Positions 26,727-36,874 of a stretch of DNA of 39,559 nt are shown here, piece after piece (within the stretch, counting starts at the first letter, position 1; each line of letters opens with the position of its first letter). Made by a program: the position numbers and the translations under genes. The notes beneath the pieces were generated by a model that did no database searches, had not been told where the DNA came from, and saw only the letters and a program-made list of their open reading frames with translations. Location of the stretch: contig JABABT010000024.1 in the NCBI GenBank assembly GCA_014238095.1, positions 1 to 39,559 of the forward strand, in the 5' to 3' direction. This DNA comes from Candidatus Aenigmatarchaeota archaeon. GTDB taxonomy: Archaea > Aenigmatarchaeota > Aenigmatarchaeia > CG10238-14 > SCSR01.

Positions 26727-27748
26727 TAGAAATATTAATTGGTGTTATTGTTGCATTTTTTGTAACATTTTTTTTAACTCCATATGCTATTCGTTATTTA
26801 AAATTTATTGGTTTGGTAACTACAGATATTCATAAATTTAAGAAAACAAAAATACCATATCCTGCTGGATTATCTGTAAGTGCAGGATTGATTGGTGGAC
26901 TTTTGGTTTTTGTTTTTTTTAGTACTTTTTTAAATAATATTTCTATAGATTTCGTTACATTATTTGCAGGAATAACAAGTATTCTAATAATTTCTTTTAC
27001 TGGATTTTTGGATGATATAAATTCTAAACAGAAAAAAGAAGGTTCATATATAACTGGTAAAATTGGTTTAAAAACGTGGCAGAAACCTCTTCTTACTATT
27101 CCTGCTGCTATACCATTAATGGTAATAATGGCTGGAAATTCAGAAATATATATTCCAATATTAGGATCATTGAATTTTGGTATTTTGTTTCCATTATTGT
27201 TAATACCTATTGGTGTTGTTGTTTCCTCCAATATGGTGAATATGTTAGGAGGATATAATTTCTTACAAATTGGAATGGGAATAATAATTACATTTGGTTT
27301 AGGTTTGGTTGGATATTTAGAAGGAAATATTCTTGCTACAACAATATTTTTTATAACATCTGCTGCTTTACTTGGTGTTTCAATATTCAATAAAAATCCT
27401 GCTAAAATACTTTCAGGTGATGTTGATTCTTATTTAATTGGTGCTGTTATTATTGTAGGTGGTATAATTGGTAATATTGAACGTGCTGTTTTTATTATGG
27501 CAATTCCATTTTTCATACAAGCTGCTCTGAAATTTTATGGTAGATATAAACTTGGAAAATTTCCATCAGATACTGGAATTATAAATAAAAAAGGTATAAT
27601 AAAATCTAGATATGGAAATGGAATTTATTCATGGACTCATTTAATAATGAAAATTGGAAATATAACTGAAAATAAATTAGTTAGTATAATGTTACTAATA
27701 CAAACTATATTTGTTATATTACCTTTACTAAAATATATTGGGATTTAA
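26723..27748 (+). CDS. Glycosyltransferase family 4 / GlcNAc-1-phosphate transferase (Alg7/MraY superfamily)
   Basis: 'GFLDDINSKQKKEGSYITGKIGLKTWQK', 'NMVNMLGGYNFLQIGMGI'; 4-nt overlap with upstream gene. Confidence 0.9.
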   Translation: MIEILIGVIVAFFVTFFLTPYAIRYLKFIGLVTTDIHKFKKTKIPYPAGLSVSAGLIGGLLVFVFFSTFLNNISIDFVTLFAGITSILIISFTGFLDDINSKQKKEGSYITGKIGLKTWQKPLLTIPAAIPLMVIMAGNSEIYIPILGSLNFGILFPLLLIPIGVVVSSNMVNMLGGYNFLQIGMGIIITFGLGLVGYLEGNILATTIFFITSAALLGVSIFNKNPAKILSGDVDSYLIGAVIIVGGIIGNIERAVFIMAIPFFIQAALKFYGRYKLGKFPSDTGIINKKGIIKSRYGNGIYSWTHLIMKIGNITENKLVSIMLLIQTIFVILPLLKYIGI

Positions 27749-29256
27749 TATTTTATTGATAAAATATTCATTAATGATTTTAAAATTTTATTTAAAATAT
27801 TAGATTTAGAACCTAAATATTTTAATACTTTCAAATCTTCTTTTGTATAATAGTTAATTAATTTTAAAACTACTAAATAAATTAATATTCCTGAAATTAC
27901 TAAAAATATTTTTACAAATAATGAATCAAATAAATTATTAAGAGGTAAAATTATAATTATAAATATAAATGAAGCTGTAAATATTTTTAAAATACTTTTA
28001 TATTGTATTTTTAATTTTATTTTATTTTTAATATAAAAATAACTAGTCAAAACTAAAAATAACATTGAAAATAAATAAACTAATCCCATTCCAAATCCAG
28101 ATAAAAATATTGTTGCTGGAATTGAAAATACAACAAACAACAATATAGATATTATAGTAATATTTATTACAGCTTTTCTTTTTCCTAATGAAAATATACT
28201 TAAAATAAATATTTGTCCTATTCCTAACAAAAATGTTGCTGGTATAACTAAAATGAACAATTCAGAAGATTGTAAATATTCTAATTGGGAAAAAATTAAA
28301 ATGATTTCATTTGAAAAAATTATTAATAAACTTATTATTGGGAATGAAATAAATATTGAATAACGAATGACAGAAGTAATTAATTTACTTTTTATTTTAT
28401 CTGTATTTTTTTGGACAGATAATCTAGAAATTATAGGAAATAAAGCTTGGTTTAATGTCATTGGAATGAAAAGTATTGGAGTTGCAATTGTTAATGACAA
28501 TGCAAACAAACCAGTTATAAAATTAGTTGTTAATGAATTCAATATAATATTTGGTAAATTTAAAAAAATTAACCATATTATACTTGGAAGAAATAATGGT
28601 AAAGAATATTTTTTAAAAATATATTTTATGTCTATTTTATATGAATTCCTTAAATGAAAAATATTATATCTCATAAATATTGTCACAATTAAACTAATTA
28701 AAAGTGCAATTAAAGGACCAATAAAATTGGAAAATATTAAAAACAAAATTAATGTAAAAGAAATTTTTATTATATTTCCTATTAAATTAGATTTGTAAAT
28801 TGTTTTCATTCTTTCAAATCCTTGTAAAATTCCTGTTGTTAGAAGCCAAAAAGTCCATCCAAAAATAAGTAAAGATGTTATCCATATTGCTTCTATTGGT
28901 AAATTTGTAAATGTAGAAATTTTATCTGAGAAAATTAATATTGATAATGAAATTAAAGAATTTACTAAAAATGAAAATTTAAAAGAAAATTTAATTAAAC
29001 CTTTTATTTTTTTTGTGTTTCTTTTATGTAAATATTTTGATATTAAACTTGTTGTTGCATTTGGTAAACCTATTAAAGCAACTGCTGAAATTAATAATGA
29101 AATATTTATTGATGTAGCAATTATTCCAAAATTTTCTACTGATAATGTTTTTCCAACAATTAACCAAAAAATAAATGATAATGATGTTACAATTAAAAAA
29201 TCTGCCATTAAATAAAAACTATTATTTATTAATTTGGAATTATTTTTATGTATCAT
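27745..29256 (-). CDS. Wzx-like polysaccharide/lipid-linked oligosaccharide flippase (MOP superfamily)
   Basis: ~14 hydrophobic segments; 'LLTTGILQGFERMKTIYKSNLIGNIIKI' typical of Wzx-like proteins. Confidence 0.88.
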   Translation of the reverse strand: MIHKNNSKLINNSFYLMADFLIVTSLSFIFWLIVGKTLSVENFGIIATSINISLLISAVALIGLPNATTSLISKYLHKRNTKKIKGLIKFSFKFSFLVNSLISLSILIFSDKISTFTNLPIEAIWITSLLIFGWTFWLLTTGILQGFERMKTIYKSNLIGNIIKISFTLILFLIFSNFIGPLIALLISLIVTIFMRYNIFHLRNSYKIDIKYIFKKYSLPLFLPSIIWLIFLNLPNIILNSLTTNFITGLFALSLTIATPILFIPMTLNQALFPIISRLSVQKNTDKIKSKLITSVIRYSIFISFPIISLLIIFSNEIILIFSQLEYLQSSELFILVIPATFLLGIGQIFILSIFSLGKRKAVINITIISILLFVVFSIPATIFLSGFGMGLVYLFSMLFLVLTSYFYIKNKIKLKIQYKSILKIFTASFIFIIIILPLNNLFDSLFVKIFLVISGILIYLVVLKLINYYTKEDLKVLKYLGSKSNILNKILKSLMNILSIKY

Positions 29257-29292
29257 TTAATCACTTAAATAAATATTATTATATATTATAAT

Positions 29293-30018
29293 ATGAAAAA
29301 TAAGATGAAATATATTGTTATTTTATTAGTTTTAGTTTCATTTATTAGTATATTTGTTGCTTATTCTTTTTTAAATACAAATAATTATTTTGTTGAAGAT
29401 GTTGTTGATCTTTATGATGAAAATGATTTAGAGAATGGTGTTGAATATAGATTTGTTTTTGAAACAAGTTGGAGTGAAGGAACCCATAATAGTGCTTACC
29501 CAAATGGTGCTCATTTATCACCATTAGTTGGTTTACTTCATAATAATGAATTAATTATTTGGGAGGAGGGAGGAATATCTTCTGATGGTATGGAACTTAT
29601 GGCTGAAACTGGAAGTAGAAGTATATTGAACAAAGAAATAAATAATTATATAAATTCTAATAAAGCAAACAAACTTCTTCAAGGAAATAATGTTTTTCAT
29701 TCTCCTGGTAAAGATGAAATAAGATTTATTGCTAATGAAGAATTTAATCAAATAACAATAGTATCTATGATTGCTCCTAGTCCAGATTGGTTTGTTGGTA
29801 TACATAATTTTGAATTATATAATAGTACAAATGGGTGGATTGAAAATGCAACAATAAATTTATTTCCTTATGATGCTGGAACAGATGATGGTATAGATTT
29901 TAATTCAAGAAATAAAGATACAAATCCTAGAGGAAAAATAACTAAATTAGTAGAATATCCTTTCAATAATGTAAATAAAGTTCCTATTGGAACATTTTAT
30001 ATAGAATTAATTAAATGA
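29293..30018 (+). CDS. Membrane-anchored extracellular spondin_N-domain-like protein
   Basis: N-terminal TM; 'FETSWSEGTHNSAYPNGAHLSPLVGLLHNN', 'ITIVSMIAPSPDWFVGIHNFEL', 'LFPYDAGTDDGIDFNS' match the recognised spondin_N signature. Confidence 0.8.
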   Translation: MKNKMKYIVILLVLVSFISIFVAYSFLNTNNYFVEDVVDLYDENDLENGVEYRFVFETSWSEGTHNSAYPNGAHLSPLVGLLHNNELIIWEEGGISSDGMELMAETGSRSILNKEINNYINSNKANKLLQGNNVFHSPGKDEIRFIANEEFNQITIVSMIAPSPDWFVGIHNFELYNSTNGWIENATINLFPYDAGTDDGIDFNSRNKDTNPRGKITKLVEYPFNNVNKVPIGTFYIELIK

Positions 30019-31377
30019 TTTTATTTCTTGCTTGATTATTTTTATTGAATAATTTAAAAGATCATTTGATTTTTTTTCTGTTTTGGCTTCTGTATTTGTT
30101 TTAATCATAGACATTGTATTAGATGGTCTTATTAAAATCCAATTATTTTCTTTATCAAATGCTTTAATCCCATCAATAGATAAAATTCTATAATTTTTCT
30201 TTCTTAATTTTTCACCAATTCTTTTTACAACTTCAAATTTTATTTTATCAGAACAATTAATTTCTTCTACTTTTGATGTTGGATATGTTGGAATACTGTC
30301 TACAATATCAGAAAAATTTCTTTTTGATTTAGAAACAATTTCACTCATTTTTAATCCTGCATAAATAGCATCATCAATTCCAAACATACTTGCAAAATAA
30401 AGATGATTACTATACTCTCCACCAAATACTGCTTTCTCCTCTAGAATTTTGTTCATAATATAAGAATGACCTACTCTACTTGGAATTGCTATTCCTCCAT
30501 TAAATGTTATAAATTCTTCAATGTATGAAGAACAACAAATATCATAAACTATTTTTTTATTTTTACTTGATATTAAATATTTAGAAAAAATAGGTATGGT
30601 TACATTACCTGATTTTACATATCTTCCTAAATTATCTACAAAAGCAACTCTATCTGCATCACCATCAAATGCTATTCCTATATCTGCATTTTGTTTTTTT
30701 ACTTCTTTTATCAAATCTTTAATATTTTCTTCTTTTGGGTCGGATGGTCTAAATGGAAAAGAACCATCTGGTTTTCCATTTATAACAATTACATTGTGGC
30801 CAATTTTCTTGAATAATTTTTCAGCTATTTTACAAGCAGTACCATTTCCAGGATCTAATACAATTTTAAGAGGTTTTGATATTTTTATTTTATCTAAAAC
30901 AAATTTACTATAAATTTCTTCTATATTTAATTTTTTAATTAAACCTTTCTTTTTTGGTTTTGTGAATTTATTTTCTGAATAATTTTTCTTTATATCTTCC
31001 ATACCCATTCCTTCTGAACAAAGAATACCACCATTTTTAGTCATTTTAAATCCATTCCATTTAGCAGGGTTATGAGAAGCTGTAATTGAAACACCACCAT
31101 CATATTTTTTCTTGATTAATATAAAATACATCATTGGTGATGATGTTATTCCAATGTCAATAACATTACAACCAACTGAAATTAAACCAGAAATAAATTT
31201 TTTCTTTAATTTTATTCCACTATTTCTAGTATCTCTAGATACAACAATATTTTTACCTTCTCCAATAAATTTTCCAAAAGATTTTCCCAATAAAAAAGAT
31301 TTTTTATCTGTTAAGTCTTTTCCATAAATTCCTCTTATATCATATGCACGAAATATTTTTTCATTATATTTTATCAT
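30007..31377 (-). CDS. Phosphomannomutase/phosphoglucomutase (ManB/GlmM-like)
   Basis: 'FRAYDIRGIYGKDLT', 'SITASHNPAKWNGFKM', 'GIAFDGDADRVAFVD', 'GGEYSNHL', 'RPSNTMSMI'. Confidence 0.95.
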   Translation of the reverse strand: MIKYNEKIFRAYDIRGIYGKDLTDKKSFLLGKSFGKFIGEGKNIVVSRDTRNSGIKLKKKFISGLISVGCNVIDIGITSSPMMYFILIKKKYDGGVSITASHNPAKWNGFKMTKNGGILCSEGMGMEDIKKNYSENKFTKPKKKGLIKKLNIEEIYSKFVLDKIKISKPLKIVLDPGNGTACKIAEKLFKKIGHNVIVINGKPDGSFPFRPSDPKEENIKDLIKEVKKQNADIGIAFDGDADRVAFVDNLGRYVKSGNVTIPIFSKYLISSKNKKIVYDICCSSYIEEFITFNGGIAIPSRVGHSYIMNKILEEKAVFGGEYSNHLYFASMFGIDDAIYAGLKMSEIVSKSKRNFSDIVDSIPTYPTSKVEEINCSDKIKFEVVKRIGEKLRKKNYRILSIDGIKAFDKENNWILIRPSNTMSMIKTNTEAKTEKKSNDLLNYSIKIIKQEIKSFN

Positions 31378-31434
31378 ATATACTAAAAATATATTACAAA
31401 GAAGTTAAATATTAATTATTGTATATTAATTTCT

Positions 31435-32295
31435 ATGGAATTAGATCTTAGGAAATTAATTTTCATTCCTATAATATTATTTGTAGTATCTGTTGGTATT
31501 CTTTTTTATAATTATTCTCAAACTGGGGAGTTTATTTTAAAAGATGTAGATCTTAAAGGAGGAACCTTAATAACAATAAATACAGATAAACCAGTTGATG
31601 TTGTTGGTCTTGAAGTAAAAATTGTGGAAAGATTTGGAAGTGGTATCATAAATGGTATAAAATCTTCTAATGGTTATGGTGCTACAATACAGGTAGCAGA
31701 AAATACCAGAGCTTCAGATGTATTATCAGTTGCTGAAGATTCTGGGATTATTGTTAATAATTATGAAGAAGAAACTGTTGGTTCATTTCTTGGTGATACA
31801 TTTTTTAGACAGGTTACGTATATTTTAGCAATTTCATTCATTCTAATGAGTTTTGTTATATTTCTAATATATAGAAATGTTTTTTCTAGTTTTGGTATTG
31901 TATTTGCATTATTGGGTAATATATTGACAACTATAGCTTTCACAAGTATTTTAGGAATAAGTATGAGTTTTGCTGGATTTGCAGGTTTGTTAATGTTAAT
32001 TGGTTTCACTGTTGATAGCAATATAGTTTTGACAAGTAGAGTTACTGGTAGTGGGAATGAAAGTTTTAAACAAAGATATAAAAAAGCTCTTGTAACTGGT
32101 ATTACACTTGTAGCTACAATAACAGCTACAATGATTTTGGTAATATTCTTATCAACTTCAAAACTTCTTGTAAATATAGCAGAGGTTCTTGTAATAGGAT
32201 TTTTAGCTGATTTGATTTTTACTTGGATTTTTAATGCTGGATTACTTCAAATATATTTCAAAAGAAAACATGGAAATTTAGGAGAGGTTAAATAA
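31435..32295 (+). CDS. secF: Protein-export membrane protein SecF
   Basis: 'DLKGGTLITINTDKP', 'GFTVDSNIVLTSRV', 'ALVTGITLVATITATMILV'. Confidence 0.93.
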   Translation: MELDLRKLIFIPIILFVVSVGILFYNYSQTGEFILKDVDLKGGTLITINTDKPVDVVGLEVKIVERFGSGIINGIKSSNGYGATIQVAENTRASDVLSVAEDSGIIVNNYEEETVGSFLGDTFFRQVTYILAISFILMSFVIFLIYRNVFSSFGIVFALLGNILTTIAFTSILGISMSFAGFAGLLMLIGFTVDSNIVLTSRVTGSGNESFKQRYKKALVTGITLVATITATMILVIFLSTSKLLVNIAEVLVIGFLADLIFTWIFNAGLLQIYFKRKHGNLGEVK

Positions 32296-34103
32296 TGATA
32301 GAAAAAATTATTAAAGATATCAGATTTATTATATTAATTTTACTTTCAATTTCATCTTTTATTTTGATTATTTCTCCATATTATTTGAATTTGAATGATG
32401 TTACTGTTGATTCTGTTACAAATAATAATTGTTCAATTCAAATTGGAGATGTTATTAATCAAATTTCTGGTAATATAATAACAAATGAAGAAGAATTTAT
32501 ACAATCTTTTGAAAATCGTCGTTCAGATGAATTTATTAATATTGTTGTTAATGGAGAAAATAAAGGATGTAAAATAAATGAAGATGGAAATATTGGAATA
32601 ACTGTAATTAAAGAAAATAAAGAACCATTGAATTTTGGAATTGATATACAGGGTGGAACAAAAGTTCTTTTAAAACCAACATCATCTATAAATGAAAAAG
32701 AACTTGATGAAACAATAAAAACATTAGAAAATAGAATTAATTTCTTTGGATTAAATGAAGTAAAAATAAGTCCAATAACAAATGTTCTTACTGAAGATAG
32801 TTTTATACAAATTGATATGTCTGGTGGAACAGGAGATGATGTTAGAGATTTCCTTTCAAAACAAGGAGTGTTTGAAGCAAAATTATCACAAAGAATTAAT
32901 TTTGTTGATGGTCAAGGTGAATTACGATTAGGTGAAGATTTTCATATAATTAGATTTGATGATGTTAGGAAAGTCATACTTCTTGAAAATGATATTACTT
33001 ATTCTGTTAATGATTCATTTTCAATAGATAATGAAACAATAACAATAATTTCTATTGAAGATACTATTGCTGCTGTTTATATTGACTTATTTGAAGGTTC
33101 AGATGTTGAAAATGTTCTTTCTGGTAGTCAAAGTAGTCAAGTTATACCAAGGGGTGATGGAACTTATGAATTTAGTTTTACTGTTCAAGTAAGTGATTAT
33201 GGAGCTGGAAAATTTAGAAAATTAACTTCTGGATATTCTTCTAATAGAAATTCTTTTGATAATAATTATATTGAACCTAAACTTATTTTATTACTTGATG
33301 GAAGATTAATAACAGAATTAAATATAGCAACATCTATTGCTGGTACATTTGCAAAAACAGCAACAATAAGTGGTGGTGCTAATTCATTAGAAGAAGCAAA
33401 TAGAGAAAAATTATTAATTGAATCAACATTACGTTCAGGTAGTTTACCTGTAAAATTAGAAATTGTAAAAGTTGATACAATAACTGAATCTTCTGGAAAA
33501 GAACTTGTTAGATCAACAGTATATGTAGCACTTGCTGGAATTATAGCTGTAATAATTATTATTGCTTATAGATATCGTGATTATAAAATAATTTTACCAA
33601 TGATTTTAATTAGTTTACTTGAAATTTTAATTGTTTTAGGAATGGCATCAAATCAAATTTTTGCTGGTGTTGTAATTTTACTTGCTGTTGTTATTGGAGT
33701 AATTAAAAAAGAGGTTACAGGATTAATTGGTTGGATTACATTTATTGCTATGATTGGTGTTGCTTCAAGTATAGTTATTACACAATGGACAATAGATATT
33801 CCTGTAATAGCTGGATTTATTGCAATACTTGGTGCTGGTATTGGTCAATTAATAATTATGACTGATCAGTTGTTTAAAGAAAAAGGTAAACATTTAGATG
33901 AAAGACGTAAAGTTGCTATGCATATGATATGGTCCTCTGCCGCAACAATTGTGTTTGCAATGATTCCTCTTATATTGGGTGGAATTGGATCATTGAAAGG
34001 TTTCGCAATAGCAACAATTATTGGAGTATTTATTGGTATATTAATTACAAGGCCTGCATATGTAGCAATTATAGAAAGATTAAAGAAAAAAGAATTAGTT
34101 TAG
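32295..34103 (+). CDS. secD: Protein-export membrane protein SecD
   Basis: 'NFGIDIQGGTKVLLKP', 'RSGSLPVKLEIVKVDTITESSGKELVRSTVYVALAGI'; starts at the last nt of secF. Confidence 0.93.
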   Translation: MIEKIIKDIRFIILILLSISSFILIISPYYLNLNDVTVDSVTNNNCSIQIGDVINQISGNIITNEEEFIQSFENRRSDEFINIVVNGENKGCKINEDGNIGITVIKENKEPLNFGIDIQGGTKVLLKPTSSINEKELDETIKTLENRINFFGLNEVKISPITNVLTEDSFIQIDMSGGTGDDVRDFLSKQGVFEAKLSQRINFVDGQGELRLGEDFHIIRFDDVRKVILLENDITYSVNDSFSIDNETITIISIEDTIAAVYIDLFEGSDVENVLSGSQSSQVIPRGDGTYEFSFTVQVSDYGAGKFRKLTSGYSSNRNSFDNNYIEPKLILLLDGRLITELNIATSIAGTFAKTATISGGANSLEEANREKLLIESTLRSGSLPVKLEIVKVDTITESSGKELVRSTVYVALAGIIAVIIIIAYRYRDYKIILPMILISLLEILIVLGMASNQIFAGVVILLAVVIGVIKKEVTGLIGWITFIAMIGVASSIVITQWTIDIPVIAGFIAILGAGIGQLIIMTDQLFKEKGKHLDERRKVAMHMIWSSAATIVFAMIPLILGGIGSLKGFAIATIIGVFIGILITRPAYVAIIERLKKKELV

Positions 34104-34170
34104 ATTTTAATTTTTTTGTATTTGATATTATGTAAAAATCCATAAAATATTTTTGTTGTTCATATAAAAA

Positions 34171-36867
34171 TTATATTATAGCTGATTTGGATTTTATTTC
34201 TCCAGAATAAAATGATAATTTACCTGAACATGAATCACATTTACCTAAAATTGGTGGTCTTCTAAAAGTTTCTGAACATGAATCACAAATAACACCATCC
34301 ATATTTTCTAAAATATTTTGTTTTTCTGGTTTTTTAGTAAAAGATAACATATTTTTTTGGTCTGGAATTAAAATATCTGTTTTAGTTATTCCTAAAGATT
34401 CAAATACCCTTTCTAATGGAGGAGCTAATTGATTTTCTTTATAATATTTAGAATCAATTTTCAAACCATTTTCTTTTACATAATCTGGATCTTCAGCACG
34501 TTTTGAAGTTAATTGAGAACCACTAATTATTACATATGGTACTCTATCTCCAATTGATGGAGCAGTTGAAATATCTCTTTTCTGCATTTTTTTCATAACT
34601 TCTACATGAGGCATTATACCTTTGTATTGCTTCAATGATTTTGAAATTGATTTTGTGATTACTAATTTTTCTAATGGTATTTTATTATTATCAAGATCTG
34701 AAATTATTTCTTTTACATAATTTAATGCTTTCTTTGGATTTTGTTCTCTTAAAATAATATCTAAAACTCTATTTAAAGTGGAACCTGTAAGATCACACCA
34801 ATCTCTTCTTACAGTTTCAATTCCTTTCATAACTGTTTTTTCTTTCCAAATTCCATTTGGATTTGGTTCAACACTTATTCCAGCATACCTTTTTTTGGAT
34901 AAAATAAGTAATGTTTTAAAAACATTTTCTATTTTTATTGTTATTTTATTTTCAAGTACTTTATTTATTTTTTTTTCTAAATCTTGTCCAATTTTAAATG
35001 CTTCTTCTGGTGATTTTGCTTTTGAAATTTTTACCATTACAGAATCTGTGTCACCATAAACAACTTTCATATTTTCAATATTGTTAACAGTGTCTCGTGT
35101 TTTTTCTATTAATGTTCTTCCTATACCAGTAATTGCTGTTGCTACATGTAAATTATATGTTTTTGCTCTGATGTATCCTGTATAACCATAAAAAGCATTT
35201 GTCATATATTTAACAGCAATTTGTTTTGATTCTAATATTTTTTTTAAATTTACATCTGTGGTTTTATTTGCTTCTGTTCTTATTCTATCTCTTTCATTGA
35301 TTAAATGTTGTACAATTTTTGGTATTATACCAAAACGAATTGAGTTTGGAACAAATTTAGAACCTAATGGTGTTTTTATATTTTCTCCAGTGTAAGAGGA
35401 TTCTTTTGTTATTAATGTTGTTGGACATATATTAAATGATATAAAAATAGTTGGGTACATTGATTTGAAATCTAAATATACAATAGGAATAGTATGTAAT
35501 CCAGTGTTTGGTTCTAAAACAAGTGCTCCTTTAAAACCTAACTCATCTTTTTCAATTAATCTTTTATTCATTTCATTAGAATTTGGTTTTAATGGTAAGA
35601 GAAATTCTTTTTTGTTAAATTCTTTCAATAATATATTTTCTATTCTAGTTGCTTCTCCTCCATCTAAAATATCTTGCATTAATAAACCAGAAACTTTTGA
35701 TAACTCAAAAAACTTATCTAATAAATTCTTTTCAAGAAGTAATCTTAAAGCAAGTATACTATCCTGTCTTGCATAATCAACTAATTTCATAACATCTTCA
35801 CTACTACCTTCCCAAAGTTTTGGAATATCTTTATAATGAATATCATGTTTTCCTTCTCCTAGAAGAGCAAGAGAAACATCATTTAATCCATATCTTTTTA
35901 ATTTAGGAAATCCTTTTTCTGCTAATTGAGTTTTTATTTGCATTTCTTTTATCATTACATAATCGTCAACTAAAATTCTTCCTGGTATAGAACTTTTTGT
36001 TGAACCAATTATTGTTCTATAATAAGATTGTTTATCATTCCTACCAAGTATTTGTTTTATATTATTTTGTTTTAATCTATCCAAAATATATGGTATATCA
36101 AAATTATTACTATTATAACCTACAACAATATCAGGATCATATTTTTGTAATATTTCTAAAAATTCTTCTAACATTTCTTTTTCATTAATGAATCCTTGAG
36201 AATCATTAATATTTTTAATTGGTTTTGCAACTAAAACAAGGGATTTTTTATTATTGAAATTTGGACTAAATGCTAAACTTATCATAATTATTGGAGATAT
36301 TTCTGCTTTTGGTAATCCTTCTGTTGAAACAACTTCAATATCTAATGATAAAGTTTTAAAATTTGAATTTTTTTCTTCTGTTTCTTTTATTTCTAATAAA
36401 TTAAAACTTCTATTTGTTTTTACTGTTGATGTTGTTATTGGAGTTCCATTTGCTTTATACCATCTACTACCATTCAATCCTTTATCTGCCATAAATCTAT
36501 ATTTGAATAAAATATCTGCTTCAAATATTTTTTTAACAATTCCTTCTTTCCATAAATCATCTCTAATTATAGGAATATTAGATGGGTCTTTACAAGTTAT
36601 TTTAATGATTTTTGTTTTTTCTTTCATATAACAATGTGGTAAAAATTTCATTACTGGTTCAATTTTAATTATTTCATTATTATATTTTTCTAGGAAATTT
36701 TCTACAATTTCATCTTTTTCTAAAGATTGGATATAAAAATATGGATTATAATTATTTACGAAAAATGTAACTGTTTTACCATCTTCACATTTTCCAAATA
36801 TTCTTACAACAACTTTACCACCAACCATAACATAATCTACATCAATTAATTGAAAGAAAATATCCAT
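34171..36867 (-). CDS. polB: Family B DNA polymerase with C-terminal 4-Cys finger
   Basis: Exo motifs 'LSLDIEVVS', 'GYNSNNFDIPYI', 'YARQDSILAL'; pol motifs 'DFKSMYPTIF', 'KYMTNAFYGY', 'VYGDTDSVMV'; tail 'CDSCSETFRRPPILGKCDSCSGKLSF'. Confidence 0.96.
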   Translation of the reverse strand: MDIFFQLIDVDYVMVGGKVVVRIFGKCEDGKTVTFFVNNYNPYFYIQSLEKDEIVENFLEKYNNEIIKIEPVMKFLPHCYMKEKTKIIKITCKDPSNIPIIRDDLWKEGIVKKIFEADILFKYRFMADKGLNGSRWYKANGTPITTSTVKTNRSFNLLEIKETEEKNSNFKTLSLDIEVVSTEGLPKAEISPIIMISLAFSPNFNNKKSLVLVAKPIKNINDSQGFINEKEMLEEFLEILQKYDPDIVVGYNSNNFDIPYILDRLKQNNIKQILGRNDKQSYYRTIIGSTKSSIPGRILVDDYVMIKEMQIKTQLAEKGFPKLKRYGLNDVSLALLGEGKHDIHYKDIPKLWEGSSEDVMKLVDYARQDSILALRLLLEKNLLDKFFELSKVSGLLMQDILDGGEATRIENILLKEFNKKEFLLPLKPNSNEMNKRLIEKDELGFKGALVLEPNTGLHTIPIVYLDFKSMYPTIFISFNICPTTLITKESSYTGENIKTPLGSKFVPNSIRFGIIPKIVQHLINERDRIRTEANKTTDVNLKKILESKQIAVKYMTNAFYGYTGYIRAKTYNLHVATAITGIGRTLIEKTRDTVNNIENMKVVYGDTDSVMVKISKAKSPEEAFKIGQDLEKKINKVLENKITIKIENVFKTLLILSKKRYAGISVEPNPNGIWKEKTVMKGIETVRRDWCDLTGSTLNRVLDIILREQNPKKALNYVKEIISDLDNNKIPLEKLVITKSISKSLKQYKGIMPHVEVMKKMQKRDISTAPSIGDRVPYVIISGSQLTSKRAEDPDYVKENGLKIDSKYYKENQLAPPLERVFESLGITKTDILIPDQKNMLSFTKKPEKQNILENMDGVICDSCSETFRRPPILGKCDSCSGKLSFYSGEIKSKSAII

Positions 36868-36874
36868 GTAATGA

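Noticed and set aside
26830-27390. 186-aa minus-strand ORF opposite the GT4 gene
   Set aside because: Antisense of a confident GT4 CDS; Pro/Ile/Asn-rich, no recognisable domain.
34778-36631. Several plus-strand ORFs opposite polB (34778, 35465, 35997, 36254)
   Set aside because: All antisense of a polymerase with every catalytic motif in place.
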